DNA of 64,000 nt, from the NCBI RefSeq assembly GCF_900110465.1, contig NZ_FODV01000007.1, forward strand, positions 84,518 through 148,517. Reading direction: 5' to 3'. Source of the DNA: Halogranum amylolyticum (GTDB lineage: Archaea; Halobacteriota; Halobacteria; Halobacteriales; Haloferacaceae). The notes under the pieces were generated by a model. It did not search any database. It had not been told where the DNA came from and saw only the letters and a program-made list of their open reading frames with translations. Shown here in pieces: positions 17,409-26,875 of this stretch (positions are counted from its first letter, which is position 1; each line of letters opens with the position of its first letter). The position numbers were made by a program, and so were the translations under genes.

Positions 17409-18254
17409 ATGACCGACTCCGAGCTAGTCAACAGATTTCGTCGAGCAGAGTACACCGGGGAGAACCGCTGCATCCCCTGTACGGTCGCGAACGGCGGGAT
17501 CGCCGCGGTCGCAGCCGTCGTCGTGGCACTGTTCGCGGCACCGTGGCTCGGTGTGCTCTCGTTCGTGGCCGCCGCCCTCGTCATCTATCTCAGAGGCTAC
17601 CTCGTCCCGGGGACACCGGCGCTCACGAGACGGTACTTCCCGCCGTGGCTCCTCCGTCTCTTCGGGAAGGAACCAGTCGCAGCAGTTCCGACCGCCAGTG
17701 GCGACGCCGGCCGTCCACTGGTGGCCGCGGGCGTGCTCCGGGCGACCGACGAGGGACCGGTATTGACACCGCGGTTCGGCGAGACGTGGTCCGAGCGTGC
17801 AGCGGCGCGACATGCGACGGGTGCGAACGAAGCCGACGTCGCTGCGGCGTTCGACGCCGAATCGGTGTCACGGCTCGGCGACGCGTCGTTCGTCCTCGAC
17901 GGCGACACCTCCGTCCGGTGGGAGTCGACGGCCGCACTCGCCGCAGACGTCGCCGGAGCGGAGTTGCTGGCCGAGCGCGTCGGCTGGACCGAATACGACC
18001 GCGACCGCCGCCGGACGACGCTCCAGGCGCTCCGACTCCGTCTCGACAGCTGTCCTGCCTGCGGCGCAACCCTCGTCGCCGAGACGCGACGGGTCGACCC
18101 GTGTTGTCAGAGACCTCACCTCGTCGCCGAGTCGGTCTGCGAGGGGTGCGGTGCAGTCGTCGCCGACGCGGCGGTCGTCGACACCGGCGGTCTCGATTCG
18201 GTGGCGGGTGCGCTGCTCGGGTGGGAGACCCGTGAGACTGAAATAGAAGCGTGA
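17409..18254 (+). CDS. Conserved haloarchaeal membrane protein with C-terminal zinc knuckles
   Basis: 281 residues. Residues 1-25 are cytoplasmic with CIPC; two close membrane spans follow (GGIAAVAAVVVALFAAPWLG, then VLSFVAAALVIYLRGYLV). The soluble part ends with a treble-clef-like zinc site: CPACGATLVAE, DPCCQRPHL, CEGCGAVVADA. It precedes the ferredoxin gene by 13 bases and may be co-transcribed. I recognise the architecture as common in haloarchaea but know no function. Confidence 0.75.
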   Translation: MTDSELVNRFRRAEYTGENRCIPCTVANGGIAAVAAVVVALFAAPWLGVLSFVAAALVIYLRGYLVPGTPALTRRYFPPWLLRLFGKEPVAAVPTASGDAGRPLVAAGVLRATDEGPVLTPRFGETWSERAAARHATGANEADVAAAFDAESVSRLGDASFVLDGDTSVRWESTAALAADVAGAELLAERVGWTEYDRDRRRTTLQALRLRLDSCPACGATLVAETRRVDPCCQRPHLVAESVCEGCGAVVADAAVVDTGGLDSVAGALLGWETRETEIEA

Positions 18255-18267
18255 CCAGTGGTAACAT

Positions 18268-18750
18268 ATGTCTGACGACCGAGAGCTTCCGAACATCAAA
18301 GCTGGACGGGGCGGTGAGCGGAGTCTGGAGAAACCGGGAGAGGTCGAGACGGCCACCGTAGAGTATCTGAGTTACGGTGTCCTCGAACGGAACGGCTGGA
18401 GTCGGGACGACGAGGACTTGTTCGAGAAGGCGGCCGCGGCTGACCTCGACGAGTCTCACTACGGAGTCATAGAGGTCCCGCGGAACGAGTATCTCCTGGA
18501 CGCAGCCGAGAACGCCGGGCTGTCCTGGCCGTTCGAGTGTCGGGCCGCGTCCTGTGCGAACTGCTGTGCGTACCTCATCGAAGGGGAGTTAGAGATGGAC
18601 ATGGACCTGTTTCTCACCGACGAGGAGGTCGAAGAGATGAACATCCGGTTGACCTGCGTCGCCAAACCGACCAGCGACGAACTCAAAGTCGTCTACGAGG
18701 CACGCCGCTCGGAGTACCTCCAGAACGTGGTCGGTCAGCGGGAAGTCTGA
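18268..18750 (+). CDS. Halobacteria-type 2Fe-2S ferredoxin
   Basis: 160 residues, cytoplasmic electron carrier. The cluster ligands are in CRAASCANCC (residues about 91-100) with the fourth Cys in LTCVAKP. The N-terminal half carries an acidic insertion (NGWSRDDEDLFEKAAA, DLDESHYGVIEVPRNEYLLD) typical of halophilic plant-type ferredoxins. These serve the pyruvate and 2-oxoglutarate ferredoxin oxidoreductases. The length exceeds the classical 128-residue ferredoxin because of an N-terminal extension, so it may be a paralogue rather than the main ferredoxin. Confidence 0.9.
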   Translation: MSDDRELPNIKAGRGGERSLEKPGEVETATVEYLSYGVLERNGWSRDDEDLFEKAAAADLDESHYGVIEVPRNEYLLDAAENAGLSWPFECRAASCANCCAYLIEGELEMDMDLFLTDEEVEEMNIRLTCVAKPTSDELKVVYEARRSEYLQNVVGQREV

Positions 18751-18797
18751 CCCAGCTTCGACGGCGAGTGAGTGTCGCAACTGACAGCGAACAGCTA

Positions 18798-19457
18798 CTA
18801 CCTCGCTCGATCGGTCCACTCGGTCGCCTGCTCAGGCGAGACCTCGGCGATCGACGCGACCTCCTTCGGGTCGGCGTCGGCGAGGGCGGTGGCGGAGTCG
18901 ATTCCGGCCGCGGCGAGTCGTTCGGCGTAGGTCGGACCGATACCCTCGATCGACTCGATCGACTCGGTGTCGGCGGCGGTGTCGATCGCTCCGGCCAACC
19001 GCTCTTCGGGCGTCGAACTCAGAACCCGATTGCCGTGCTGGTAGCGCCGTACCTCCTCGAGATCGACGTCGTCGAGCGACTCGACTATCGCCGCGAGCAG
19101 GAGTGCCTGGGTGTCCAGTCGATTTTCGAGAACGTTGAGGTTGTGGAACGCCGTCTCGGCGAACGCCGTGAGCGAATCCGAGAACTCCGAGAGACTCGTC
19201 TCGTTCTGTTTCACCTTCCGTTCGTTCAGGCTGATGCGGGCGAAGTCGTCTACCTCTTCGATCTGCCGTTCGAGCGCTTCGATCTCCTCTCGCAGGTCGG
19301 CCACGTGGGACTGGACCATCTCCTCGACGAGGGTGTCGATCGTCGACGTCGATGTCGACTGTTCTTCGAGGCTTCCCGTACCGTCCTTCGCGGTCTCGGC
19401 CTCGCTCGCGTCGTCTTCGGTCCGAGGCGTCTGTCGGGGTAGCTTCGTCGGAGCCAT
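18798..19457 (-). CDS. Coiled-coil protein with C-terminal helix-hairpin-helix domain
   Basis: 219 residues. Disordered N terminus, then a long coiled coil (about 38-130: VEEMVQSHVADLREEIEAL, RQIEEVDDFARISLNERKV), then a helix-hairpin-helix segment (IESIEGIGPTYAERLAAAGI, ATALADADPKEVASIAEV). Such HhH modules bind DNA or proteins. No enzyme domain. Convergent with the ferredoxin gene. Confidence 0.75.
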   Translation of the reverse strand: MAPTKLPRQTPRTEDDASEAETAKDGTGSLEEQSTSTSTIDTLVEEMVQSHVADLREEIEALERQIEEVDDFARISLNERKVKQNETSLSEFSDSLTAFAETAFHNLNVLENRLDTQALLLAAIVESLDDVDLEEVRRYQHGNRVLSSTPEERLAGAIDTAADTESIESIEGIGPTYAERLAAAGIDSATALADADPKEVASIAEVSPEQATEWTDRAR

Positions 19458-19615
19458 AGCGAACTGTTAGGACGAGAGACAATATAACTTTGTGCTCTGT
19501 TAGCATGCGACTACGTGGTCAGCCCCTCGAGTGATAGCTCTGCGTCCGAGGGACGGCGGACAGAGGGACGGTCGCCGGCGACGGAGTAAAATGACGTGGC
19601 GTGGTAACACACAAT

Positions 19616-19909
19616 ATGGCGAAGGAGATCGACGCCAGCTGTCTCGACTGCGGCGCGACGTTCCCGCGGAGTGCCGCCGAGAGCCACGACGGGAGTGGAC
19701 TCGTCTGTCCCGCCTGCGGGAACACGAGGATCCGTGGTATCCCGGCACAACACACGGCGCTCGGCAGTCGAGCGAACACACGCTGTCGCGACTGTGGAGC
19801 GACGTTTCCACGGGGGGAGGCAGCGACGCCGACCAAGGGGGTGCTCGCCTGCCCCGTCTGTGGTTCGACAGATGCGCTCGAACCGATAGACGAGACGGAC
19901 GAACCGTGA
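19616..19909 (+). CDS. Double zinc-ribbon protein
   Basis: 97 residues with two similar halves, each with two CxxC knuckles: CLDCGATFPRS...CPACGN and CRDCGATFPRG...CPVCGS. It probably binds two zinc ions. The ATG at 19616 was chosen because the first knuckle follows at once. Function unknown; convergent with the PQQ dehydrogenase gene. Confidence 0.7.
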   Translation: MAKEIDASCLDCGATFPRSAAESHDGSGLVCPACGNTRIRGIPAQHTALGSRANTRCRDCGATFPRGEAATPTKGVLACPVCGSTDALEPIDETDEP

Positions 19910-19985
19910 TGCCTCTGAGAGAGTTCCATCGGCTGGAGGAGAGCGGTGTCGAAAGAACACGAGATTGGGGGTCTCGATAGTCGTC

Positions 19986-21698
19986 CTACTCGGCCATCGA
20001 GAACACGACGAGTCGGTCGTCGCGCTTGCCACGGCGAAGCCACCCGCTGCCGCCGAGCTGGACAGCAATGTACTGCTTCTCCGTGTTCGGGTCGTACCAG
20101 CTGACCGGGCTCGACGAGATTGGGGCCTCGCCGGTGTCGAACTCCCAGAGGTGGTCGCCCGTCTCGCCGTCGTAGGCTATGAACTGACCGTTCTGGGTGC
20201 CGGCGAACATCAGTCCCGTCGTGGTCGACATCGTGCCACCCCAGATGTAGGTGTCACCGTCGATCCAGTCGCGCCACATCCGCTTGCCGGTCGCCGGGTC
20301 GAACGCGGAGATGGAACTGATGTGGCCGTTGTAGTCGTCGGGCATCGCTTCCGTCTCGTCTTCGAGGATACCACCCCAGTACTTGCGCCCTTCCTCGAAC
20401 TCCTCGAAGCGCCACCACGCCTCCTGGGCGTTGTTGTGCATCTTGTAGTACACGAGCCCGGTCTCCTCGCAGTACGTCGCCGGATGCCAGTCGCAGCCGC
20501 CCATCCCGCCGGGCATGAACGTCCCCCGCCGACCGTCATCGATGTGCGGGATCATGCTGAACATGTTGAGCTGTTGGACGCCCGGATCGGAGCGGGTGAT
20601 GAGTTGGCCGGTCTCGGCGTCCACCGAGTACACCCACCCGGTCTTGCCGGCGTCGACGACGGTGTCTCTGACCTCGTCGCGGTGGTCGAACTCGAGATCG
20701 CGGATGAGCATCCGCGGCGACGCGGAGTCGTAGTCCCAGACGTCGTGGGGCGACTCCTGGTGGAACCAGAGCCGTTCTCCGGTCTCGGCATCGATGCACA
20801 TCGTCCCGCAGGTGTTGCGGTTCGGTCCCGGCCGGACGGAGCCGTCGAAGTCCGGACCGGGGTTCCCCACCGGCATATAGAGCACGTCGCGCTCCTCGTC
20901 GTAGGTGGCGGTCATCCAGTTGGTACCGGCAGCCTGGTTGATCGAGTCGCCGACCCACTCCTCCTCCGGACAGGTCCGCGTGAACCACTTCTCCTCGCCC
21001 GTCTCGGCGTCGAGCGCCGTGTGGAACCCGCGCACTCCGTACTCGCCGCCGGCACTTCCGGTGAAGAGGGTACCATCGTAGACGATGGGTGCCCACGTCG
21101 CCGAGTAGCCCCGTTCGTGGTCGGCCGTCGAGGCGTACCAGACCTCCTCGCCGGTGTAGCGGTCGAGCGCGACGACCCCCGAGTCGAGGGTCGTCATGAA
21201 CACCTTGTCCTCGTAGACTGCAGGGCCGCGGTTGTTGTCGTCACAGCACAACACCACGTCCGACGGGACGGCGTACGTGTAGCTCCACAGCACGTCCCCG
21301 GTAGTCGTGTCGAGGGCCTTGATGTGGTTCGGGCCGTTCGACTGGTACATGATCGTCGGTTCCCCGGGAACGATGACCGGAGAGCCCTCCATGCTCGACC
21401 CCGCGCCGACCCGCAGGTCGTACTCGACTTCGAGCTGGTCGACGTTGTCTTTCGTGATGACGTCGGCGGTCGTGTAGCGGTGTTGTTCGTAGTTTCCGCC
21501 GTACATCAGCCAGGCCTCCGGGTTCTGCCCGGAGTTGCTCAGCATCTCCTGGGTCACGTCGAACCGGGGGATGCGGTCGGTGTCGTGCTGATGTGTGACG
21601 GATTCGTCGGGCGAACCGAGAACCCGATAGCCGTTGTCTGTCTCCCGTACGACTGTGTCCTGTGCGGCCTGAACCGCTCTGTCTTGGTCTATTGACAT
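19986..21698 (-). CDS. PQQ-dependent alcohol dehydrogenase, lanthanide-type signature
   Basis: 570 residues, an eight-bladed PQQ propeller. Seen: the adjacent-Cys pair contacting PQQ (VVLCCDDNNRG), the metal-ligand Glu in GGEYGVRGF, the Asn in VGNPGPDFDG, and the catalytic Asp in HDVWDYDSAS. The Asp two residues after the catalytic one is the position that in XoxF-like enzymes adds a lanthanide ligand, and is Ala, Ser or Thr in calcium enzymes. Trp-docking motifs recur (TGEEVW, TGERLWF, TGDHLWEF). There is no signal peptide, twin arginine or cytochrome domain; the protein begins MSIDQDRAVQAAQD, which is odd for a family that is normally exported. It starts five bases after the partner gene's stop. 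Confidence 0.9.
   Translation of the reverse strand: MSIDQDRAVQAAQDTVVRETDNGYRVLGSPDESVTHQHDTDRIPRFDVTQEMLSNSGQNPEAWLMYGGNYEQHRYTTADVITKDNVDQLEVEYDLRVGAGSSMEGSPVIVPGEPTIMYQSNGPNHIKALDTTTGDVLWSYTYAVPSDVVLCCDDNNRGPAVYEDKVFMTTLDSGVVALDRYTGEEVWYASTADHERGYSATWAPIVYDGTLFTGSAGGEYGVRGFHTALDAETGEEKWFTRTCPEEEWVGDSINQAAGTNWMTATYDEERDVLYMPVGNPGPDFDGSVRPGPNRNTCGTMCIDAETGERLWFHQESPHDVWDYDSASPRMLIRDLEFDHRDEVRDTVVDAGKTGWVYSVDAETGQLITRSDPGVQQLNMFSMIPHIDDGRRGTFMPGGMGGCDWHPATYCEETGLVYYKMHNNAQEAWWRFEEFEEGRKYWGGILEDETEAMPDDYNGHISSISAFDPATGKRMWRDWIDGDTYIWGGTMSTTTGLMFAGTQNGQFIAYDGETGDHLWEFDTGEAPISSSPVSWYDPNTEKQYIAVQLGGSGWLRRGKRDDRLVVFSMAE
20727..20735 (-). other. Codons of the Asp-Tyr-Asp catalytic/lanthanide signature
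   Basis: Within the PQQ dehydrogenase, minus-strand GAC TAC GAC encodes the catalytic Asp, Tyr and the second Asp that marks lanthanide-dependent enzymes. Confidence 0.75.
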
Positions 21699-21703
21699 CT
21701 GGA

Positions 21704-22621
21704 TTACCTCGCTTTCGGTGGCGCCCGCATTTCTTCGGTGATGTAGTACATATCCCGGCAGATCTCCTGCTGGTTGATGATCATGATCGCGGCACTGGCC
21801 GTCAGCGCCGCCATCAGCTGTCCGTCCGTGAGAGCGCTCTCGTCCCCGACGCCGATCTCTCGTGCTGCCCTCGTCAGCAGATACAACCCACCGAGCATCG
21901 CCTTGATGTCCCAGTAGCCGTCGTCGAGAATCTCCTCGGTGATGAGCACCTGTTTCTGCCACAGGTGGACGTCGAGCGTCCGAATCCACAGCAGTGACCC
22001 GCCCGCTGCTCGCTGGTGGAGCGGCGGGACGAAGTCCACGTTGAACTCGACGTCGCGAGGGATCTGCTCGGTCGGAACCCACCGTGCGAGCTCCTTGTCG
22101 CTGTTGACCACACTCGTCACCAGCCGGAGCTGTTCTGCGTCGTCGAAACCGATCGATTCGAGCTCCGACGTGAGAGGATCTGCTTCGAGCAGCCCGTAGC
22201 TGGTGTTTCTGATGTGCTCCGAGGAGAACCGCGGTGCGTTCGCGTCCACGCTCTCGAAGAATCCGACGTCGACGAGATGGTCGTACATCCGCCACGCCGG
22301 CTCGATCAGCTCACGATACAGCCGTTCGGGCTCGCGCTCCCCGTCGGGAATACCCGCCTCCCGGACCTCCGGAAGCCGAGCGATCTGCGTCTCCAGATCT
22401 GCCATGACGGACTCCAAGAGCGCCACGTCGAGCGACCCCTCGAGGTCGCTCCGAATCGCCTCCCCCATGGAGACGAACTCGTCGTCGATCTCACCGTCGA
22501 CGGCCGCTCGCAGCGTCGACAGCGTCAACTCCTCGTCGGCGACGGAGTCGTCGATATCCAGCCTCTCGACAAGCCGTTCCCGTTCCTCGGCAGCTACGCG
22601 TGCACCGTTACCATGTGTCAT
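21704..22621 (-). CDS. Unrecognised partner of the PQQ dehydrogenase
   Basis: 305 residues, soluble and largely helical, acidic. No family recognised. The C-terminal third is the most distinctive: LLWIRTLDVHLWQKQVLITE, DDGYWDIKAMLGGLYLLTRA and AIMIINQQEICRDMYYITEE, with several Trp, His and Glu positions that could bind a cofactor or pack as a helical bundle. It lacks a signal peptide and membrane spans, as does the dehydrogenase immediately downstream (spacing five bases), so both probably act on the same side of the membrane. It could be an electron acceptor, scaffold or maturation factor; nothing in the sequence decides. Confidence 0.75.
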   Translation of the reverse strand: MTHGNGARVAAEERERLVERLDIDDSVADEELTLSTLRAAVDGEIDDEFVSMGEAIRSDLEGSLDVALLESVMADLETQIARLPEVREAGIPDGEREPERLYRELIEPAWRMYDHLVDVGFFESVDANAPRFSSEHIRNTSYGLLEADPLTSELESIGFDDAEQLRLVTSVVNSDKELARWVPTEQIPRDVEFNVDFVPPLHQRAAGGSLLWIRTLDVHLWQKQVLITEEILDDGYWDIKAMLGGLYLLTRAAREIGVGDESALTDGQLMAALTASAAIMIINQQEICRDMYYITEEMRAPPKAR

Positions 22622-22859
22622 GAGAGCACCAGTCGATAATGACAGACGAGTTTACAAATAACTTTGCCAACGGAACTGACATATGCCGGGCGGTTTCGAA
22701 CGGCAACTTTTTGTAATCAGGGGGTCGCCCGTCTCGATTCGGGCGGCCCCCAGAGAACGACTCGGTGAAAATCGTTCTCGGAGAGGGTAGAGCGTGCGGT
22801 GTGGTTTCACCACCCATGAATTTATGCCGACGGGGGCGACAGTACGGCAGAGGGAGCGT

Positions 22860-25052
22860 ATGGAACTCACTGTCAGACAACTCGAGGAGTTCGACCCCGA
22901 CGACGGCCTCTCGGTACTCGGTCGCGAGACACTGGAAGAGCTCGGCGTCGACAGCGGAGGCTATCTCGTCCTCCGCGGACCGGACGAGGATCCGGCGGTC
23001 ACGCAAGTCATCCCGTCTGACGACGTCGAACCGGGCTGCATCCGAACGAGCGAACTACTTCGACGGACGGCGAACGTTGACGTAGACGAGCAGGTGACGG
23101 TCAGACCGGTGACGGTGGAGTCCGCCGACAGCGTGACGGTCGCACTCCCGGACGGGTTCGCCGGGGAGGAGCATCTCGATCTCTCGTTGCGCGACGAGCT
23201 CGTGAGTCGAGCGGTTCTCGCGGGACAGATCGTACCGGTCACACTCCGATCGCGTGGGTCGGGTACAGCGGTCGAGCGGACCGTCCCCGTCCAGATCGTC
23301 GCGACGGAACCGAGCGACGAGGTCGTGATCCGCGACTGGACACGGGTCTCGGTCGCTCCCGAACCGGCCGAGGGACTCCCCTCGACCGTCGATCTCCCAG
23401 GAAGCGGGCCGACGGCAGCCACCTTCGCCGACGTCGGTGGAGTGGCGAGTGAGCTCACACGGCTCCGTGAGACCGTCGAACTCCCGTTGCGAGTGCCCGA
23501 ACTGTTCAGCCGACTCGGAACCGAGACCCCGAGAGGGGTGCTCCTGTACGGCCCGTCGGGGACGGGGAAGACGTTGCTCTCGCGGGCACTGGCCAACGAG
23601 ACCGACGTTCACTTCGAGACGATTTCGGGTGCGGTCGTCGCCTCGGATCGTCCGGGTGAGACCGGCGAGCGTCTGCGGGAACGGTTCGAGAACGCCGCCG
23701 CCAACAGCCCCGCCATCGTCTTCATCGACGAAGTCGACGCCGTCGCCGGTGGTCGCGACACCGCCGACCGGAGCGGGGGGGTCGGGCAGCTGCTGTCGCT
23801 CATGGACGGAATCGTGGCCGACAACCGGATCGTCGTCGTCGGGACGACGAACCGCCCGGACGCCGTGGACGCCGCGCTTCGACGGCCCGGACGGTTCGAC
23901 CGCGAGATCGAGATCGGCGTCCCGGACCGCGACGGCCGCGAAGAGATCCTTCGGATCCACACGCGGGCGATGCCGCTCGCCGACGACGTCGACCTCGACG
24001 CGCTCGCCGAGCGGACTCACGGGTTCGTCGGTGCGGACCTCGAGAACCTCACCCGCGAGGCGGTTCTCTACACTCTCCGTCGGAACGGCGTCGATCCGGA
24101 CGACGCGGCGGTCGACGAGGCCACGCTGGCGGCCATGGAAGTGACGGACGCGGACTTCGACGCGGCACTCCGGAGCACCGACCCCTCGGCGCTCCGCGAG
24201 GTGTTCGTCGAGGTGCCGGACGTCACCTGGGACGACGTCGGCGGCCTCGAGGCGACGGTCGACCGTCTCCGCGAGACGGTCCAGTGGCCGCTCGAGTATC
24301 CCGAGGCGTTCGACCGCGTCTCGATGCGGCCCGCGACGGGCGTGCTCCTGTACGGTCCGCCGGGGACGGGAAAGACGCTGCTCGCGAAGGTGGTCGCCAA
24401 CGAGGCACAGTCGAACTTCATCTCGATCAAGGGGCCCGAACTGCTGAACAAGTACGTCGGCGAGTCCGAGAAGGGCGTCCGCGAAGTGTTCGAGAAGGCA
24501 CGGGCGAACGCCCCGACGGTGGTGTTCTTCGACGAGATCGACGCACTCGCCGCCGAACGTGGCGGTGCAGGAAGTGACGCCGGCGTCGGCGAGCGCGTCG
24601 TCTCCCAACTCCTGACGGAACTCGACGGCCTCGAAGAGCTGGAAGACGTCGTCGTCATCGCCACGACCAACCGCCGAGATCTCCTCGACGACGCGCTGTT
24701 ACGACCCGGCCGGTTCGACCAACACGTCCACGTCGGTGCCCCCGACGCGGCCGCGCGTCGGAAGATCTTCCGCGTCCACACTCGCGATCGCCCGCTCGAC
24801 GACGACGTCGACCTCGACGCGCTCGCCGACCGAACGGCGGGGTTCGTCGGAGCCGACATCGAGGCCGTCTGCCGGGAGGCGGCGTCGGCTGCCGTCCGCG
24901 AGTACGTCGACGGAGACGACACCGACCCCAAACAGATCTACCTGACCGGCGCTCACTTCGAGACGGCTATCGCCGAGGTCGAACGCGGTCGCGACGGACG
25001 ATCGGATCGGGTCTCCAAGCGAGCCACCGGCACCGACACGCCCGGCGAGTGA
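22860..25052 (+). CDS. Cdc48/VCP-type AAA+ ATPase
   Basis: 730 residues. N-terminal double-psi barrel domain (1-180), then two AAA domains. D1: LYGPSGTGKTLLSRAL, FIDEVDAVAG and RRPGRFDREIEIG. D2: LYGPPGTGKTLLAKVVANEA, FFDEIDALAAERGG and RPGRFDQHVHVG. In D1 the Walker A has Ser in place of the usual Pro (GPSGTGKT). Cdc48 homologues unfold proteins for the proteasome in archaea. ATG at 22860 begins directly with the N domain (MELTVRQLEEFDP). It is divergent from the PQQ locus. Confidence 0.92.
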   Translation: MELTVRQLEEFDPDDGLSVLGRETLEELGVDSGGYLVLRGPDEDPAVTQVIPSDDVEPGCIRTSELLRRTANVDVDEQVTVRPVTVESADSVTVALPDGFAGEEHLDLSLRDELVSRAVLAGQIVPVTLRSRGSGTAVERTVPVQIVATEPSDEVVIRDWTRVSVAPEPAEGLPSTVDLPGSGPTAATFADVGGVASELTRLRETVELPLRVPELFSRLGTETPRGVLLYGPSGTGKTLLSRALANETDVHFETISGAVVASDRPGETGERLRERFENAAANSPAIVFIDEVDAVAGGRDTADRSGGVGQLLSLMDGIVADNRIVVVGTTNRPDAVDAALRRPGRFDREIEIGVPDRDGREEILRIHTRAMPLADDVDLDALAERTHGFVGADLENLTREAVLYTLRRNGVDPDDAAVDEATLAAMEVTDADFDAALRSTDPSALREVFVEVPDVTWDDVGGLEATVDRLRETVQWPLEYPEAFDRVSMRPATGVLLYGPPGTGKTLLAKVVANEAQSNFISIKGPELLNKYVGESEKGVREVFEKARANAPTVVFFDEIDALAAERGGAGSDAGVGERVVSQLLTELDGLEELEDVVVIATTNRRDLLDDALLRPGRFDQHVHVGAPDAAARRKIFRVHTRDRPLDDDVDLDALADRTAGFVGADIEAVCREAASAAVREYVDGDDTDPKQIYLTGAHFETAIAEVERGRDGRSDRVSKRATGTDTPGE

Positions 25053-25187
25053 GAGGTTCGTGTCCGCCGGCGGACGAGACGGTGTGAGCGGTGCTCGGGA
25101 CGCTCGGTTGGTCGTTCTATCCCGCCGAGGGGACAGCCCAATAGGTTAAGTCGTTCTCCGTCCACAGCGAGCGTACGTGATCCGATA

Positions 25188-26150
25188 GTGCTCGAACTAC
25201 CGTCGACGCTCGTTGCGCTCGTCGTGTTCCTGGTCGGCGTCGTCCTCGTCGTCGAGAGCGTCGAGACGTTCGTCGAGAGCGTCGCGGAGGCCGCACTCGG
25301 GCTAGGTGTCTCGGCGTTCTTCCTCACCGTCCTGCTGGCGGGGACGGACCTCGAGAACGCCATCCTGGGGCTAGCGGCAGTCACCGGCGGCTTGCCCGGC
25401 GTGGCGCTGGGGACGGTGTTCGGCGAGGCGCTCTTCGTCCTCGGAGCGGCCGTCGGGATCGCCGGGCTCCTGCGGCCCTTCGAGGTCGCTGTCCCCCGCA
25501 TCTATCAACTGCTGACACTCGGGTCGCCCGCACTCATGGTCGTCCTCTCCGCGGACGGACTGCTCTCGCGGCTCGACGGGGCACTGCTCGTGGTGGCGTT
25601 CCTCCCGTTCGTCGGTGCGGTGTACTGGCTCGAAAGCGACACCGACACACAGTTCCTCGCGGCAGAGAGTTTCGATGCGGCGACCGAAGACGACGACCTC
25701 GACCTCGAGGGTCTCGCCGCGGTCGCCGTCCCGCTACTCGCGGTCGTCGGGATGACGGTCGGTTCGGAGCTCGCCGTCGTCGGTGCCCGAGACCTGCTCG
25801 CGGCGTTCGGCATCCCGGGGCTCGCGTTCGGCGCGACGGTGGTGAGCTTCGTCGCCTCGCTGGAGGAGCTGTTCCTCACCGTCGAACCGGTTCGGCAGGG
25901 CAACCCGCATCTCGGCGTGGGCAACGTCATCGGCAGCACCGCCTTCTTCGTCACCGCGAACGCAGGCGTCATCGCGCTGGTCCGACCGATCGACGTCAGC
26001 GGGAGCGTCGTCTCCGTCCACTGGCCGTTCCTGTTGGTGCTGTTGGTCGCTGTCGTCGCCCTGTTGGCGCGGGGGCGCGTGGATCGTCCGGCCGGTGCAC
26101 TCCTGCTCGTGGGCTACGCCGCCTACTGGGGGGCGACCTATCTGCTCTGA
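25188..26150 (+). CDS. Calcium/sodium exchanger-family membrane protein (GTG start)
   Basis: 320 residues with about ten spans. The second repeat carries SFVASLEELFLTVEPVRQG and GVGNVIGSTAFFVTANAGV, which align by eye with the exchanger at 9767; the acidic central loop (ESFDAATEDDDLDLEG) corresponds to the cytoplasmic loop of the family. GTG at 25188 is the only start giving the whole first span. The end overlaps the convergent methyltransferase gene by 13 bases. Confidence 0.82.
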   Translation: MLELPSTLVALVVFLVGVVLVVESVETFVESVAEAALGLGVSAFFLTVLLAGTDLENAILGLAAVTGGLPGVALGTVFGEALFVLGAAVGIAGLLRPFEVAVPRIYQLLTLGSPALMVVLSADGLLSRLDGALLVVAFLPFVGAVYWLESDTDTQFLAAESFDAATEDDDLDLEGLAAVAVPLLAVVGMTVGSELAVVGARDLLAAFGIPGLAFGATVVSFVASLEELFLTVEPVRQGNPHLGVGNVIGSTAFFVTANAGVIALVRPIDVSGSVVSVHWPFLLVLLVAVVALLARGRVDRPAGALLLVGYAAYWGATYLL

Positions 26151-26875
26151 TCCGGCGTCGCCGCGAGCACGTGGTAGTCCGTCTCGAACGTTCGTTGCTC
26201 GGTGACGGTGAACCCGGCGTCGACGAGTAACTCTCGCCAGTACGGTGCGGGGTCGGCATCCTCGTCGTGCGGGATTGGAAGTTCGAGGACGCCCAGCCGT
26301 CCGTTCGGAGCGAGTACCCGGTGTGCGTCCCGGAGCGCCGCTTGTGCGCCGGATCTGGGGAGGTCGTGGAGGACGCGACAGGCAGTGAGTACGTCGACCG
26401 ACCCGTCACGAAACGGGAGGGCGACTGCATCCCCACGAACGGGAACCACCGACAGTCCGGCCGTGGCAGCGTTCCGCCGTGCGAGCGCCGGTCCGTTCCC
26501 GAGAATGATTCGGTCGTCGTACACGTCGAGCGCGACGACCGTCGTGTCGGGGGTGATCGCCGGAGCCAATCCGACGAGTGACCGGCCCGTCCCACACCCG
26601 ACGTCGACGACCGTACCGGCGTCCCCGAGCGGAAGCACTGCCGCCAACGCCTCGTACTTCGTGCGGTCGACGTGCCACGGCGGCGGACTGAGAAGCGATC
26701 GAAGCGTTCGTCCGCCCGTGACAACACCCCACACGAGCGAGAGGAGGGCGACGAGACGTCCGAACCGTCGGTCGTGACCGAGTCGCCACGCGACTCCCCC
26801 GAAGGCGACCGCGACGGTCGCGACGAGTAGACGTCGCAGTCGACGACGCCAGTGATACACCCCGAAGTTGAACAT
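26138..26875 (-). CDS. SAM-dependent methyltransferase with an N-terminal membrane anchor
   Basis: 245 residues. Two hydrophobic stretches near the N terminus (about 14-28 and 40-52) precede a class I methyltransferase core: VVDVGCGTGRSLVGLAP (motif I), VVALDVYDD, VRGDAVALPFRDGSVDVL and RVLAPNGRLGVLEL. Substrate unknown. Methyltransferases of this layout often act on quinones or lipids, but that is only a guess. Confidence 0.85.
   Translation of the reverse strand: MFNFGVYHWRRRLRRLLVATVAVAFGGVAWRLGHDRRFGRLVALLSLVWGVVTGGRTLRSLLSPPPWHVDRTKYEALAAVLPLGDAGTVVDVGCGTGRSLVGLAPAITPDTTVVALDVYDDRIILGNGPALARRNAATAGLSVVPVRGDAVALPFRDGSVDVLTACRVLHDLPRSGAQAALRDAHRVLAPNGRLGVLELPIPHDEDADPAPYWRELLVDAGFTVTEQRTFETDYHVLAATPDQSR

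Noticed and set aside
23055..24608. 517-codon minus-strand ORF opposite the Cdc48 gene
   Set aside because: Pure antisense of the AAA+ domains; no family motif and it covers both Walker regions of the plus gene.
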